In this document: positions 25,730-35,737 of the stretch, piece after piece
Numbering within the stretch: position 1 is the first letter of the stretch
Layout of the letters: each line of letters starts with the position of its first letter
Origin: Nitrospira sp. BO4
GTDB taxonomy: Bacteria > Nitrospirota > Nitrospiria > Nitrospirales > Nitrospiraceae
Direction: 5' to 3'
Length of the DNA stretch: 64,000 nucleotides
Assembly (NCBI GenBank): GCA_030144965.1
Contig: JAMPUU010000017.1
Span: forward strand, 372,001 to 436,000
Program-made: the position numbers and the translations under genes
The notes under the pieces: model-generated
Told to the model about the DNA's origin: nothing
What the model saw: the letters and a program-made list of their open reading frames with translations, nothing else
Databases searched by the model: none

Positions 25730-25855
25730 GCGACGAACTATAGCATGGGGTCTCATCAGCTTCACCTTGACAGTAGCAGAGATCCTCCTTAGCCTTGCGC
25801 GCACTGTAGCGCCACTGCGCTGACTGAAGAAATCTCGCAGACATAGATCGACAGC

Positions 25856-27124
25856 ATGACTACTCTCTCTTGGCGATCCGGGGTGACCAGCTATCAGTGG
25901 TTGGTCTTATTCGTCGCCTGGTTGGGATGGGTCTTTGATGCGATGGACGCGACAATTTACGCGATTGTCCTCCATCCGGCCCTCCACGATCTGTTGCATT
26001 CCGCAAGCGGTGGTCCTCCGACGACAGAGCAAATCGGATGGTACGGCGGGATCATCTTTTCCATCTTTCTCATCGGTTGGGCGATCGGCGGCATCACGTT
26101 CGGCGTGCTCGCCGATCGATTCGGACGCACGAAAGTCTTGATCGTTACAATCCTTATTTACGCCGTGTTCACCGGGGCCGCTGCATTGGCTGAGACCTGG
26201 TGGCATCTTGCACTATCCCGCTTTCTCACAGCACTCGGCATCGGCGGTGAATGGGCGGCAGGTGCCGCGATTGTGGCTGAGACGTGGCCGGAAGATAAGC
26301 GCGCCAAAGCGGCGGGTGTTCTCCAGTCAGCGTGGGCGGTGGGATTTTTTCTGGCTGCGACGATGAATCTCACATTGAAGGAAACCTATGGATGGCGCGG
26401 CTTGTTTGTGATCGGTATCGCTCCTGCGTTCGTTGCCCTCTTCGTCCGGTGGTGGGTCAAGGAACCGGAACGCTGGACCCATGCACATGAGGAGCACGCT
26501 ATCCCATTGACGGCCATCTTTCATGGTGATTTACGGCGCTCAACGTTGGTGGGAACCGCGCTTGCCTTTGTCGCGGTATTCGGTCTCTGGGGTTCCACAA
26601 ATTGGGCGCCGACCCTTATTCGTGAGTTGCCGGACCTCAAGGGAGAGGATCCGGCGACGCTCACCAAATACGTCAGCTACGCCATTATGGCGTTGAACGC
26701 CGGGGCGATCTTTGGCTACCTGGGCTTCGGCCCACTTGCTGATCGCTTCGGGCGTCGACCGGTGTTCGCTCTGATGTGTTTGGGGAGTTTCATCATGTTA
26801 CCGGTCACTTACCTGATACCATCGAGTTATAGCGGGATCTTGATGCTCCTACCGATCTTAGGATTCTTTAACAACGGGATTTTCAGCGGGTTTCCGATTT
26901 ATCTCCCGGAATTGTATCCGACGAAGTTACGGGCAACCGGGGCCGGATTTTGCTTTAATGCAGGTCGCGTGCTGGCCTCGGCCTCGCCATTTCTCACGGG
27001 ATGGCTGGTCACGACGCTCGGCTCCTTCAGCCGGGCGGCCAGCACCATCGCCCTTATCTATTTGATTGGACTGGTAGTTTTGCTCTTTGCCCAGGAAACC
27101 AAAGGTCGTCGTCTGCCCGACTAG
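25856..27124 (+). CDS. MFS transporter
   Basis: 422 residues, about 12 transmembrane helices. The MFS signature [13 protein letters not shown] occurs after helix 2 and a related [12 protein letters not shown] after helix 8. [25 protein letters not shown] is typical of the sugar/metabolite:H+ symporter group. Substrate unknown; organic acids or sugars are usual. Inner membrane. It is divergent from the DnaJ-domain gene and followed by the 229-residue hypothetical. Confidence 0.9.
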   Translation: MTTLSWRSGVTSYQWLVLFVAWLGWVFDAMDATIYAIVLHPALHDLLHSASGGPPTTEQIGWYGGIIFSIFLIGWAIGGITFGVLADRFGRTKVLIVTILIYAVFTGAAALAETWWHLALSRFLTALGIGGEWAAGAAIVAETWPEDKRAKAAGVLQSAWAVGFFLAATMNLTLKETYGWRGLFVIGIAPAFVALFVRWWVKEPERWTHAHEEHAIPLTAIFHGDLRRSTLVGTALAFVAVFGLWGSTNWAPTLIRELPDLKGEDPATLTKYVSYAIMALNAGAIFGYLGFGPLADRFGRRPVFALMCLGSFIMLPVTYLIPSSYSGILMLLPILGFFNNGIFSGFPIYLPELYPTKLRATGAGFCFNAGRVLASASPFLTGWLVTTLGSFSRAASTIALIYLIGLVVLLFAQETKGRRLPD

Positions 27125-27137
27125 AGTCTTTCCACCC

Positions 27138-27165
27138 TTGACTTTAGATTTTTCGAGTTTATTCT
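27138..27165 (+). promoter_or_regulatory. Candidate sigma70 promoter
   Basis: TTGACT at 27138-27143 and TATTCT at 27160-27165 are separated by 16 bases. A start site near 27172 would leave almost no leader before ATG 27176, consistent with the absence of a ribosome binding site there. The match is fair, not certain. Confidence 0.4.
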
Positions 27166-27175
27166 GAAACTTACG

Positions 27176-27865
27176 ATGAACACACCCAATCAAACCCCAA
27201 GAGTCTTGACCCATGACGAGCGAAAAGCTGCACAAGCGGCGTTTTCAGGTCGTCCATTCAATCCTGGTTGGTCGGAATCTGCGAGGAGAATCTATGACGG
27301 GCTGATCCAAGCGCTTCCGATTCTGCCAGATGATTCGACCTTGGCGCCTAGCGAAGCGATTCGAGAAGAGAAGGAAACGGTTCAAGCAGATCCCTCGCTG
27401 CCGACAGCGGAAGAACCAAAGCTCGAAAGTCCCGCAAGCTTAGGAAAAGCACCCGAGGTCAAGGCAGAAGGACCGGTGAATCAGTTGATCACGAATCGGC
27501 AAGAAGCTATTCAGTCTGGTTTCCTGATTGATGTGACAACGGATGCCCAAAAGCTGGGTATCAGTTTCCCGATCACCATTACAAAGCCTCTGTGGGAAAT
27601 GGGCATCGCCCCTTCTCAGGCGCTTTCGGAGGAAGCCAAGTCCGGACGATTGCGTGATGTATTGATGGCCTTCCGTATCCGTCTCGCCAGTCAAACCACA
27701 CTCTCGCCGCTGATCGATTTTCCGGCGATGTTAGCGTTGCCGCCTGAAGGCGTGCCGCAGCCTGTGCCGCTTTTCGCATTCATTCAAGCGGACGAACAGA
27801 ACCGACCGATGGCCACCCTGCTCCTGCCCAATGAGGTCTCAGCCTCGATCATTCCGACGAACTAG
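27176..27865 (+). CDS. Hypothetical protein (229 residues)
   Basis: A soluble protein with three parts: an N-terminal segment (LTHDERKAAQAAFSGRPFNPGWSESARRIYDGLI), a Pro/Glu-rich linker (about residues 60-95), and a C-terminal domain (ITKPLWEMGIAPSQALSEEAKSGRLRDVLMAFRIRL...FAFIQADEQNRPMATLLLPNE). No family recognised. No ribosome binding site is visible at ATG; a promoter close upstream suggests leaderless translation. Its 3' end abuts the decayed nucleotidyltransferase fragment on the opposite strand. Confidence 0.7.
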   Translation: MNTPNQTPRVLTHDERKAAQAAFSGRPFNPGWSESARRIYDGLIQALPILPDDSTLAPSEAIREEKETVQADPSLPTAEEPKLESPASLGKAPEVKAEGPVNQLITNRQEAIQSGFLIDVTTDAQKLGISFPITITKPLWEMGIAPSQALSEEAKSGRLRDVLMAFRIRLASQTTLSPLIDFPAMLALPPEGVPQPVPLFAFIQADEQNRPMATLLLPNEVSASIIPTN

Positions 27866-28240
27866 CGAGTCTTCCTAGGCCGGCGAGTTTAGTCGCCAAG
27901 TTCCTCTCTTCCGATTCCGTTTTGATCTCCCTGTTCAGGCGTGCATCGAGCAACCGGTCGAGGATCTTCCTAAATTGCGGGCCTGGTTTTAATCCCATTG
28001 CCTTCAGATCGGTACCCGTCAGAATCGGCTTCACATGCTAAAACGTGGTGAAGCAGGCCGACACCTGCCGCTTGATCGTTTCTCCTTTGCTCTTGGCCAT
28101 GAGGGGCAACAGCGTTTCATCGGATAGTCCAGGCAAGAGGTGGTACGCTTCTGCCAGTTTGTGTGGTCGTTTCGATGCAAGCCGACAAACCACGTTGGTA
28201 GAGCGCGGCTACTGGTATGGAGTACACGGCTCGAACTGAT
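27849..28240 (-). pseudogene. Decayed 3' copy of the DHH-CBS-nucleotidyltransferase gene
   Basis: The minus-strand frame can be followed for about 120 codons and matches the C-terminus of the intact gene at 43.7-46.3 kb: LLPGLSDETLLPLMAKSKGE versus LLSGLCDETLLSLMAKSKGE, and KAMGLKPGPQF-R-KILDRLL versus the same with K. Over the best 79 residues I count 65 identities. Two in-frame TAG stops (28038-28040 and 28209-28211) interrupt it, with no frameshift. The homology starts within a few bases of the nuoN stop codon and ends near 27894, after which the frame is unrelated. It is in direct orientation with the intact copy, with the nuo operon exactly between. Not expressed as a functional protein. 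Confidence 0.88.
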
Positions 28241-29728
28241 TCATGGTCTCTGCACGGCCACCATGAGCAGGTTACTGACAGAATCTCGGATCACTTCCAT
28301 CAGTGGTCCTGGATAGAGTCCTAACATGAGAATGATCGAGGCAACGAATCCCAGAGAGAAAGCAGCCGTCCAGCCTGCCGTCTGGGGAGATTGGATAGGC
28401 AGTCCTTGAAGAGCGGTTGCCTGTGCCGGCTCTTCGTCGAACAACGTCACGATCAGTCGCAGATAGTAGTACAGGCTGACGACGCTGTTCCCGATCAGCG
28501 CCAGTACCAGCCACCACAGACCGGCGTCGACGCCAGCCGCAATTGCATAAAACTTCCCAATGAACCCCGCTGTCACCGGGATACCGGCCAAGGACAACAG
28601 GCTCAGCGCCAGCATGGCGGCGAGCCAGGGCCGCGTCCAAAACAACCCTTGATAGTCCTCGAAACGATTCTTGTCCCCTCCCTCGCTCGAATACACCGTC
28701 ACCACGCCAAAGGCACCCAACGACATGGCACAGTATACGATGACATAAAAGGTGACTGCTTCGGCAGCGGGAGGACCACCAGCCAGCAGCGCGACCAGCA
28801 CATAGCCAAAGTGGGCGATTGAGGAATAGGCCAGGAGCCGTTTCACATTCTGTTGTAAGAGCGCAAGGACATTCCCCGTGACCATTGACACAACCGCCAG
28901 GAGGCTGAACAGATGGACAACCGGAGGCAGTTCCAACACCCCAACCTCGGTGGCGAATCGGAGTAGCAATGCCACCACTGCTGCCTTGGAGACGGTTGCG
29001 ATATAGGTCGTGATGGGAGTAGGCGCTCCCTGGTATACATCGGGAATCCACATATGAAACGGTGCGAGCCCGAGCTTCAAGGCGATCCCAATGAGAACCA
29101 GAATTAATCCTCCTAACCACAGTGCAGGAACGGACTGCGCCTGTTTCATGATTGCTCCCACACCGTAAAAGGTCATGGCACCGCTTTCGAAATACAGAAG
29201 CGCTAGACCGAACAGAAGGAGCGCGGACGCGGTGATGGACAACAGCAGGTATTTCACCGCGGCTTCGAGCGGATGGCGTCTCGTGCGTAAGTACCCGATC
29301 AGACTACAGAGGGACAGACCGAGCAGTTCGAACCCAAGAAAAAACGACACGAAATGCGCAGCCGTGGTTAGGACCAATCCCCCGAAGGTGGCCAGCAGGA
29401 GAAGCAAATAATATTCCTCCACACCTTCCTTCTCACGAAACTGGAAATTCAAGTATCGGTAAGATAATGCGATGATGACCATCGTGGCAGTCAGGACGAG
29501 TCCCATGTACAACAAGGCATGTCCATCCACGACCAGCAAGGTCGTCACGGCTCGTGGGGCCACCGTGGCCGCCCAGGGTAATGTTGCCAGCGTGAGGAGG
29601 CATGACACAAACGCGAAGATGGCGATGCGTGCATGGTGTCGCCGACAGGCAATCGCGAGCATGGTCACAAGGGAGAAGGCCCCAAGATCTAGGAGTGGTG
29701 AAAGGGCAATGAAGTCTTGGAGTGTCAT
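28241..29728 (-). CDS. nuoN: NADH-quinone oxidoreductase subunit N
   Basis: 495 residues, about 14 transmembrane helices; one of three antiporter-like proton-pumping subunits in the membrane arm of complex I. Typical segments include a conserved EYYLLLLLATFGGLVLTTA, lysine and glutamate in helices of the pump, KLGLAPFHMWIPDVYQGAPTP, QQNVKRLLAYSSIAHFGY and GIPVTAGFIGKFYA. ATG overlaps the nuoM stop (ATGA). Last gene of the operon, so its stop codon marks the insertion edge next to the decayed nucleotidyltransferase fragment. Confidence 0.96.
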   Translation of the reverse strand: MTLQDFIALSPLLDLGAFSLVTMLAIACRRHHARIAIFAFVSCLLTLATLPWAATVAPRAVTTLLVVDGHALLYMGLVLTATMVIIALSYRYLNFQFREKEGVEEYYLLLLLATFGGLVLTTAAHFVSFFLGFELLGLSLCSLIGYLRTRRHPLEAAVKYLLLSITASALLLFGLALLYFESGAMTFYGVGAIMKQAQSVPALWLGGLILVLIGIALKLGLAPFHMWIPDVYQGAPTPITTYIATVSKAAVVALLLRFATEVGVLELPPVVHLFSLLAVVSMVTGNVLALLQQNVKRLLAYSSIAHFGYVLVALLAGGPPAAEAVTFYVIVYCAMSLGAFGVVTVYSSEGGDKNRFEDYQGLFWTRPWLAAMLALSLLSLAGIPVTAGFIGKFYAIAAGVDAGLWWLVLALIGNSVVSLYYYLRLIVTLFDEEPAQATALQGLPIQSPQTAGWTAAFSLGFVASIILMLGLYPGPLMEVIRDSVSNLLMVAVQRP

Positions 29729-31278
29729 GGGGCACTCCCTTGCGAGGTCCCAATGTGGGACGACAGCAGAGATCCTGATGGCGAGTGAGTCGGATTGGGT
29801 GACGCCACTACCGACTGTACAAGCTGTTCCATGACCGGCCTCGCGGTGGTCAATACTATCTTCGGGTAGAGACCAAGCCAGATCTGCAGGACTGCCATGA
29901 AGAGTAATGTCCCAAACGCGACATTCGACAGGTCCGGAGCCATACGGGCATCTCGTTGCTGGCCAAAGAATGTACGCTGCATCATGCCTAAAGAATAAAT
30001 GGCTGCCATAACCATGCCGATGGATGCCAGAATGATCATGAACGGTTGAGCCGCATAGGATCCGAACAGGATGAGAAATTCACCGATGAAATTGGCCATG
30101 CCAGGCAACCCCAGTGATGCGCAGGCAAAGAAGAGCGCCATCGCGGCAAGGCGTGGCGTCACACTCCACAGTCCTCCCATCTGCCCCATCTCCCTCGTCT
30201 GGTAACGCTCCTGAAGCGCGCCAGCCAACAGGAAGAGGCCGCCGGTGCTCAACCCATGCGCCACCATCTGCATCACCGTTCCTTGCAGCGCCAACTCCGT
30301 CCCAGCAAAGGCACCGAGCAGGATGAATCCCATGTGGCTAATGCTGCTGTAGGCCACCAGTCGCTTGATATCCGTTTGTGCACAGGCCAACACCGCTCCA
30401 TAGAGAATACTAAGCGCCCCAAGTCCCATGACTAAGGGAGCAACATCACTGATCACTTCCGGAAACATCGGGACCGTGAACCGCAGCAACCCATAGGCGC
30501 CGGTTTTAGCCAAGATCCCGGCGAGGACGATCGTTGCTCCGGTGGGCGCCTCTGTGTAGGTATCCGGCAGCCACGTATGGAAGGGAAGCGCCGGCAGCTT
30601 TACAAGAAACCCAATGAGAAATGCCAGCATCAACCACCTGGCCATCTCGTCGGATAGGGTCAGTCCCATCAGGTCGGCATAGTCGAAACTCGGTCGTCCT
30701 GTCGCCTGTTGATGCAGGAGTGCGAGGGCCACAATCGCAACAAACAGCACCAAGCTGCCTGCCTGCGTAAACAAGAAGAACTTGAATGAAGCGTGCCGGC
30801 GCTGTGCATGGCCCCATATGATGATCAGGAGATACATGGGAACGAGCATGAGCTCCCAAAAGAAGAAAAACAGAAACAGATCGATAGCGAGAAACACCCC
30901 GATGACCCCACCAAGGGCCAGCAGGACGTTACAATGAAACAATCCGACCCGGTTCTGGATTTCTGTCCAGGAGGCAATGATGGCAACGACCCCAACGAAG
31001 GCCGTCAACAGAATGAGGATCACACTCAGCCCATCGAGGCCAAGATGCAGGCTGATGCCCCAGCGGGGAATCCAACTGACGTGACTTTCTACAAGCCATG
31101 CCCCATGGCCTGACGCCTGAAGCGAGTGACCTTGGCTCCCGAAGAAGGACGCCAGCAGAAAATCAACGGACATGGCGCTGAGTGCGATCCAGCGAGCGGC
31201 ATGGCGCGACCACTGCTGCCCCATCCAGGCGAGGGGCGCCGCGAGAATTGGAATGAGTATGAGTAGCCAGAGGACCAT
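29725..31278 (-). CDS. nuoM: NADH-quinone oxidoreductase subunit M
   Basis: 517 residues from ATG 31278 (MVLWLLILIPILAAPLAWMG); the open frame extends further upstream, but that part overlaps nuoL in another frame and is not membrane-like. Proton-pumping antiporter-like subunit: FFFFWELMLVPMYLLIIIWG (key Glu), LVKLPALPFHTWLPDTYTEAPTG, QTDIKRLVAYSSISHMGF (key Lys). Ends by an ATGA overlap with nuoN; starts five bases after the nuoL stop, indicating coupled translation. Only one nuoM copy is present here. Confidence 0.96.
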   Translation of the reverse strand: MVLWLLILIPILAAPLAWMGQQWSRHAARWIALSAMSVDFLLASFFGSQGHSLQASGHGAWLVESHVSWIPRWGISLHLGLDGLSVILILLTAFVGVVAIIASWTEIQNRVGLFHCNVLLALGGVIGVFLAIDLFLFFFFWELMLVPMYLLIIIWGHAQRRHASFKFFLFTQAGSLVLFVAIVALALLHQQATGRPSFDYADLMGLTLSDEMARWLMLAFLIGFLVKLPALPFHTWLPDTYTEAPTGATIVLAGILAKTGAYGLLRFTVPMFPEVISDVAPLVMGLGALSILYGAVLACAQTDIKRLVAYSSISHMGFILLGAFAGTELALQGTVMQMVAHGLSTGGLFLLAGALQERYQTREMGQMGGLWSVTPRLAAMALFFACASLGLPGMANFIGEFLILFGSYAAQPFMIILASIGMVMAAIYSLGMMQRTFFGQQRDARMAPDLSNVAFGTLLFMAVLQIWLGLYPKIVLTTARPVMEQLVQSVVASPNPTHSPSGSLLSSHIGTSQGSAP

Positions 31279-31283
31279 CGCAT

Positions 31284-33173
31284 TCACATTGCAAAGAGAC
31301 CGATTAACATCAGTGTCCCAACGGCAATGGTGGCGGCATACCACCGGACATGCCCCGTCTGAGTGTGACTCATCCAGCCATGACAGGATGCAGCGCCAAC
31401 GGCCAGCCACTCATACCCGCGATCGAGAATATCACCTGGATGTCTGGTCAAGAAGAACCATGGTCGCACAAACATGCGATCATACAGTCGATCGAACCCC
31501 CACCCTCCTTGCAGCAAGGTTACCGAAGGCCGATCCTTGGATTGATCTGACCATCGCGCAGTAAAGAGGGCGCCAGGCAGGAACAGGAGAGCGGCCAACC
31601 CAATCCCAAGCAGTGCCGCGACTGTGACGGCAATCTGTTCACGAGCTTCATTTGATTCATCCATTCCAGGAAGCAGCTCCATTGCTGGAAGCGCTTGCGA
31701 CAAGTAGTCACTGAACAGGGTCACATTCCCAAGCGTGTGAGGCATCTCGAGAAAACCAACGGTGAGCGCAAGGAAGGCCAGTACCACCAGAGGTACACGC
31801 ATGGCCAAACCTGGTTCGCCGGTCGGCTGCGTGCGGACCTCACCAAAAAACACTCGAAAGATCAGCCGGAAGCTGTAGAGGCCAGTCAGCAGCGCCCCGA
31901 ATAAGGCACCAAACCAGATCCACCGATGGCTTAAGGGTGAGGACCAGGCAGACCACAAGATCCAGTCTTTGCTGTAAAACCCTGACGTAATGAGAGGAAC
32001 GCCTGACATAGCCGCGGCCCCGATCAAGAATGTCCAAAAGGTCCAGGGCAGATGCCGCCGAAGTCCGCCCATCCGGAAAATGTCTTGTTCATGATGAAGG
32101 CTGTGGATGACTGATCCAGCTGCAAGGAAGAGCAAGGCTTTGAAGCACGAATGGGTCAGAAAATGAAAGAGCGCGGCTGACCAGGCGCCGACACCGAGCG
32201 CCAGAAACATATAGCCGATCTGGCTCATCGTCGAATACGCGAGCACCCGCTTGATGTCGTGTTGAACCAGCGCGCTCGTCGCAGCAAGCAGCAACGTGGC
32301 CAGGCCAAGCACCGCGATGATCTCTTGCACCAACGGGGCAAGCGTAAACAGATGATACATGCGGGCAATGAGGTAGACCCCTGCCGTCACCATCGTGGCC
32401 GCATGAATCAGCGCGCTCACCGGCGTGGGGCCGGCCATTGCGTCCGGCAACCACACTTGGAGCGGCAATTGCGCCGACTTCCCGACCGCCCCGATCAAGA
32501 AGAGCACCGCCACGATCATGGCAAGGTTTGACCCAACCGGCCACGCCTCTGTCGCAAGGCTCTGGACCTGTTGGATCGACAAGGTTTTGAATTGCGTGAA
32601 GAGGATAAATAGCCCGATGGCAAACGCAGTGTCTCCGATGCGAGTGACGATAAAGGCCTTCTGCGCGGCAGTGCCGTATTCTGGTTCGCGATACCAAAAC
32701 CCGATCAAGAGGTAGCTGCAGAGTCCCACCCCTTCCCAGCCCAGATAGAGCAGAAGGAGATTGTCCGCCAGCACCAGCGTCAGCATGGCGGCCACGAACA
32801 GATTCATATAGGCAAAAAATCTGGCGTATCCCTCATCGTCTGCCATGTACTCGGCGGAGTACAGATGGATCAAAAAGCCGATGCCGGTGATCACCGCCAC
32901 CATCAAGAGTGACAGCGCATCCAGGTACCAGGAAATGCCGACCGTCATCCCGGACGTATCGATCCAATTCCACAACGTTTGATGGTAAGACTCACGACCG
33001 GGAAAGATCGGGAGAAAATCCGCGGCGACAAGCGCAGTGGCCACGGCTGCTGCCCCCACTGAACCACAACCGACCCACGCAACCTGGTGCCGGGACAAAC
33101 GCCCTCCGCACAGCGCCAACACCAGAAAACCGGCGAGCGGAAGCACTGGAATCAGCCAAATCAAGTTGATCAT
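31284..33173 (-). CDS. nuoL: NADH-quinone oxidoreductase subunit L
   Basis: 629 residues; distal proton-pumping subunit with a long lateral helix at the C-terminus. Conserved landmarks: LYLGWEGVGLCSYLLIGFWY, KSAQLPLQVWLPDAMAGPTPVSALIHAATMVTAGVYLI, QHDIKRVLAYSTMSQIGYMFLALG and, near the end, GWGFDRLYDRMFVRPW. Full length for NuoL. Upstream spacer (139 bases) to nuoK carries a palindromic repeat, whereas the downstream junction with nuoM is tight. Confidence 0.96.
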   Translation of the reverse strand: MINLIWLIPVLPLAGFLVLALCGGRLSRHQVAWVGCGSVGAAAVATALVAADFLPIFPGRESYHQTLWNWIDTSGMTVGISWYLDALSLLMVAVITGIGFLIHLYSAEYMADDEGYARFFAYMNLFVAAMLTLVLADNLLLLYLGWEGVGLCSYLLIGFWYREPEYGTAAQKAFIVTRIGDTAFAIGLFILFTQFKTLSIQQVQSLATEAWPVGSNLAMIVAVLFLIGAVGKSAQLPLQVWLPDAMAGPTPVSALIHAATMVTAGVYLIARMYHLFTLAPLVQEIIAVLGLATLLLAATSALVQHDIKRVLAYSTMSQIGYMFLALGVGAWSAALFHFLTHSCFKALLFLAAGSVIHSLHHEQDIFRMGGLRRHLPWTFWTFLIGAAAMSGVPLITSGFYSKDWILWSAWSSPLSHRWIWFGALFGALLTGLYSFRLIFRVFFGEVRTQPTGEPGLAMRVPLVVLAFLALTVGFLEMPHTLGNVTLFSDYLSQALPAMELLPGMDESNEAREQIAVTVAALLGIGLAALLFLPGALFTARWSDQSKDRPSVTLLQGGWGFDRLYDRMFVRPWFFLTRHPGDILDRGYEWLAVGAASCHGWMSHTQTGHVRWYAATIAVGTLMLIGLFAM

Positions 33174-33312
33174 CTCGTCTCTCGTCGTACGTGAATCCCG
33201 CTAGAACACGTTTCGTGCCTCGAGTTTCCTGTTTCGAGACGGATAAAGCACACCATGAGACCAGAAACTCGAAACCAGAAACCCTTTGTCCTTCGATCGA
33301 TCGTTCACATGC
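33174..33312. repeat. nuoL-nuoK spacer with interleaved inverted repeats
   Basis: CGAGTTTC (33221-33228) pairs with GAAACTCG (33264-33271), and GTTTCGAG (33231-33238) pairs with CTCGAAAC (33268-33275). The unit is built from the words GTTTC and CGAG in several copies. It breaks an otherwise compact operon. No gene is seen in this spacer. Confidence 0.6.
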
Positions 33313-33612
33313 TCACCCTCTCATCTCGCAGAATGCATCGGCGTCCAATGTTCGAAACCGATGTGACAGCTGCAGCACGATCCCCAGTGCCACAGAGACC
33401 TCAGCCGCCGCCAGGGTGAGGATGAACAGGAACATGATCTCGCCATCGACTTGTCCCCAACGGGCTCCCCCGGCAATGAACGCGAGAGCGGCGGCGTTCA
33501 ACATGATTTCGAGCGACAGGAGCATGTACAGGATGTTCCGACGACTCAATAAACCGATCAATCCAAGACCGAACAGCATGATGGCCAACACGAGTGCAGG
33601 CGTGCTCAACAT
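33313..33612 (-). CDS. nuoK: NADH-quinone oxidoreductase subunit K
   Basis: 99 residues, three membrane helices: [40 protein letters not shown] contains the two conserved glutamates of the membrane half-channel (one in LSLEIMLN, another further on in [14 protein letters not shown]). ATG overlaps the nuoJ stop codon in the form TGATG. Part of the proton-translocation path next to NuoJ. Normal length for the family. Confidence 0.95.
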   Translation of the reverse strand: MLSTPALVLAIMLFGLGLIGLLSRRNILYMLLSLEIMLNAAALAFIAGGARWGQVDGEIMFLFILTLAAAEVSVALGIVLQLSHRFRTLDADAFCEMRG

Positions 33613-34109
33613 CAACGAGATTCCTTTGGTATACGACGCCCCAAGTGATAGGCGCCGATCAGCCCAGGCAGCAACAACATGGAAGCCAATTCCACCCCAA
33701 TAATATAGGGTCCATAGAGGGCGATAGAGATACCTTTCTGTCTCGTTTCCGTGGCAACAATCGCGGTATGGTCCCCAGCCGCAATGAGGTATCCCACTTC
33801 CCCCAGGAGGATCAGAGCCAGGATACTGGGTCCCACCCATGCGCCGGGCGTGAGCCAGGTCCGTTCCTGTTCAACCGCGAGCGGCCCCAACAGCATCACG
33901 ACAAAAATGAAGAGCACCATGATGGCACCGCCGTAAATGATGATTTCGAGCGCCGCGGCAAACTGCGCGCCGAGCAAATAGAAAATCAGTGCCAACGCGA
34001 TCAGCGCCACGACCAGGTAGAGGAGCGCGTGGACCGCATGCACATGCGTGATGACGCGCACCGTCGCAAGTAGAGTTACGGCGGCGGCGATGTAGAAAAG
34101 AATTTCCAT
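33612..34109 (-). CDS. nuoJ: NADH-quinone oxidoreductase subunit J
   Basis: 165 residues from ATG 34109 ([20 protein letters not shown]); five membrane helices. The conserved second-helix region [48 protein letters not shown] is typical, including the [11 protein letters not shown] pi-bulge helix. An in-frame upstream ATG adds a few residues from the repeat spacer and is less likely. Overlaps nuoK; separated from nuoI by a 50-base spacer with an inverted repeat. Confidence 0.95.
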   Translation of the reverse strand: MEILFYIAAAVTLLATVRVITHVHAVHALLYLVVALIALALIFYLLGAQFAAALEIIIYGGAIMVLFIFVVMLLGPLAVEQERTWLTPGAWVGPSILALILLGEVGYLIAAGDHTAIVATETRQKGISIALYGPYIIGVELASMLLLPGLIGAYHLGRRIPKESR

Positions 34110-34121
34110 AGTACAAGAGTG

Positions 34122-34156
34122 AGTGCTGAGCAAAACGAGGCTTCGTGCTCAGCACT
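34122..34156. repeat. Perfect 10-bp inverted repeat between nuoI and nuoJ
   Basis: AGTGCTGAGC (34122-34131) and GCTCAGCACT (34147-34156) are exact reverse complements with a 15-base loop. The same words, GTGCTGAG and CTCAGCAC, reappear in the nuoE-nuoCD spacer. No T-run follows, so read-through is expected. Confidence 0.7.
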
Positions 34157-34159
34157 TCT

Positions 34160-34702
34160 TCAGGGCATCAAACTTCTTACATCCACCGGTGGAAGCTCGT
34201 GTTCACCTTGCCCCTTGTCTTTGTCGCGTGTCTTCACGCCGGCCACTTGATAAAAGTTATAGTCGGGATACTTGCCGGTCCCGCTGATGAGGAGGTCTTC
34301 CTTCTCGTAGATCAGGTTCCGCCGTGCATATTCACTCTGTTCGAAATCCGGGATAAGTTGGATCGCATTGGTCGGACAGGCTTCCTCGCACATGCCACAA
34401 TAGATGCACCGCGAAAAGTTGATCCGGAAGAAAGCAGGATAGCGACGTTCTTGAGCTTCTGGATTGTCCGCGGCCTGAAGCGCAATACAATCGACAGGAC
34501 ATGCCGCAGAGCAGAGGTAGCAGGCGACACAGCGCTCTTCTCCGTCTGGATCTCTGGTGAGGACGATCCGCCCCCGCCAGCGTGGGGGCAAATAGGGTCG
34601 CTCTTCTGGATACTGAACGGTGACCGACTTCGTAAAGGTCCGTTTAAAGACGATCCATAACCCCACGACCAGATTACGGGCATATATCCATGTGCTCTTC
34701 AT
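34160..34702 (-). CDS. nuoI: NADH-quinone oxidoreductase subunit I
   Basis: 180 residues, peripheral-arm ferredoxin-like subunit carrying two [4Fe-4S] clusters (N6a and N6b): [15 protein letters not shown] and [15 protein letters not shown], in the right order and spacing. An N-terminal amphipathic helix attaches it to NuoH. Start ATG is clear. The cluster of Cys supports full electron-transfer function. Confidence 0.97.
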   Translation of the reverse strand: MKSTWIYARNLVVGLWIVFKRTFTKSVTVQYPEERPYLPPRWRGRIVLTRDPDGEERCVACYLCSAACPVDCIALQAADNPEAQERRYPAFFRINFSRCIYCGMCEEACPTNAIQLIPDFEQSEYARRNLIYEKEDLLISGTGKYPDYNFYQVAGVKTRDKDKGQGEHELPPVDVRSLMP

Positions 34703-34780
34703 ACGTACGGCAGCTCTACAAGTTCGATTTCTCTTCGCCCCAGACCCGATCCATCATGACTGCGGCATGGTGAGTTCCTG

Positions 34781-35737
34781 TTATCCAGCTCTCCACAACA
34801 CCACTCCTCCGGTCACCAAGAGATTGATCAACGCGAGCGGCATCACAACCTTCCAGCCGAATGTCAGTAGCTGATCAAAGCGGAATCGTGGCCAGGTTGC
34901 CCGAATGAGGATGATCAGGACGATGAAGCCGGACATTTTCAAGGCAAACCACACCACCGGCGGCAACCAGGGTCCGTGCCAACCGCCAAAGAAGAGGATC
35001 ACGGTCATGGCCGAGAGGAGAATGACACTGAGGTATTCGCCGACAAAAAACATCCCGAATTTCATCCCGCTGTACTCCGAGTGGTAGCCGGCGACCAGCT
35101 CGGCTTCAGCCTCGGGCATATCGAACGGGGTGCGATGCGCTTCAGCCAATCCCGCCATAAAGAACCCGAGAAACCCGAGAAATTGAGGAATCACGAACCA
35201 TTGATGCCGTTGTGCGTCGACAATGTCACTCAGGTTGAATGATCCAGCCAAGAGCACCGCGCCCATCAGCGACAACCCCATGAAAACTTCGTAGCTCAAT
35301 AACTGCGCGATCGCCCGAAGACTGCCGAGAAACGCGAATTTGTTGTTGGAGGCCCAGCCTCCAATAATGACACTGTAGGCGGCGAGGCTCGACATGGCCA
35401 GAAAGAACATGACGCCCATATTGAGATCGGCGACGACAAAGCTGGGAGCAATCGGCACTACGGCAAACGACATGAGTGCGGTGATCACCACGATGGCCGG
35501 TGTGATCACGAAGACCGCCTTATCGGCGAAAGGCGGAACCCAGTCTTCTTTCGTGAAGATCTTGATCATATCCGCCAGGGATTGCAGGCACCCGCCTGGC
35601 CCCAGACGGTTCGGGCCGTATCGTTCTTGCCAGACCCCTAGCAGTCGACGTTCGACCCAGATCAACATCCCAGCCAAGGTCAATCCACCACCAAGCATGA
35701 CGGCGATGGTGAGCGCGGTGTGGCTCCAATCGATCAT
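34781..35737 (-). CDS. nuoH: NADH-quinone oxidoreductase subunit H
   Basis: 318 residues, eight membrane helices; forms the quinone chamber with NuoB and NuoCD. Landmarks: ERRLLGVWQERYGPNRLGPGG near residue 29, DMIKIFTKEDWVPP, EAHRTPFDMPEAEAELVAGYHSEYSGM and RFRFDQLL. These are the most conserved loops of NuoH. ATG overlaps the nuoG stop (ATGA). A 78-base spacer separates it from nuoI. Confidence 0.97.
   Translation of the reverse strand: MIDWSHTALTIAVMLGGGLTLAGMLIWVERRLLGVWQERYGPNRLGPGGCLQSLADMIKIFTKEDWVPPFADKAVFVITPAIVVITALMSFAVVPIAPSFVVADLNMGVMFFLAMSSLAAYSVIIGGWASNNKFAFLGSLRAIAQLLSYEVFMGLSLMGAVLLAGSFNLSDIVDAQRHQWFVIPQFLGFLGFFMAGLAEAHRTPFDMPEAEAELVAGYHSEYSGMKFGMFFVGEYLSVILLSAMTVILFFGGWHGPWLPPVVWFALKMSGFIVLIILIRATWPRFRFDQLLTFGWKVVMPLALINLLVTGGVVLWRAG

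Noticed and set aside
27849..28034. Stand-alone 61-codon gene
   Set aside because: It is the last part of the decayed nucleotidyltransferase copy; the GTG is only an internal codon after the TAG stop.
31279..31410. N-terminal extension of nuoM
   Set aside because: Overlaps nuoL in a different frame and is not hydrophobic; ATG 31278 matches family start.
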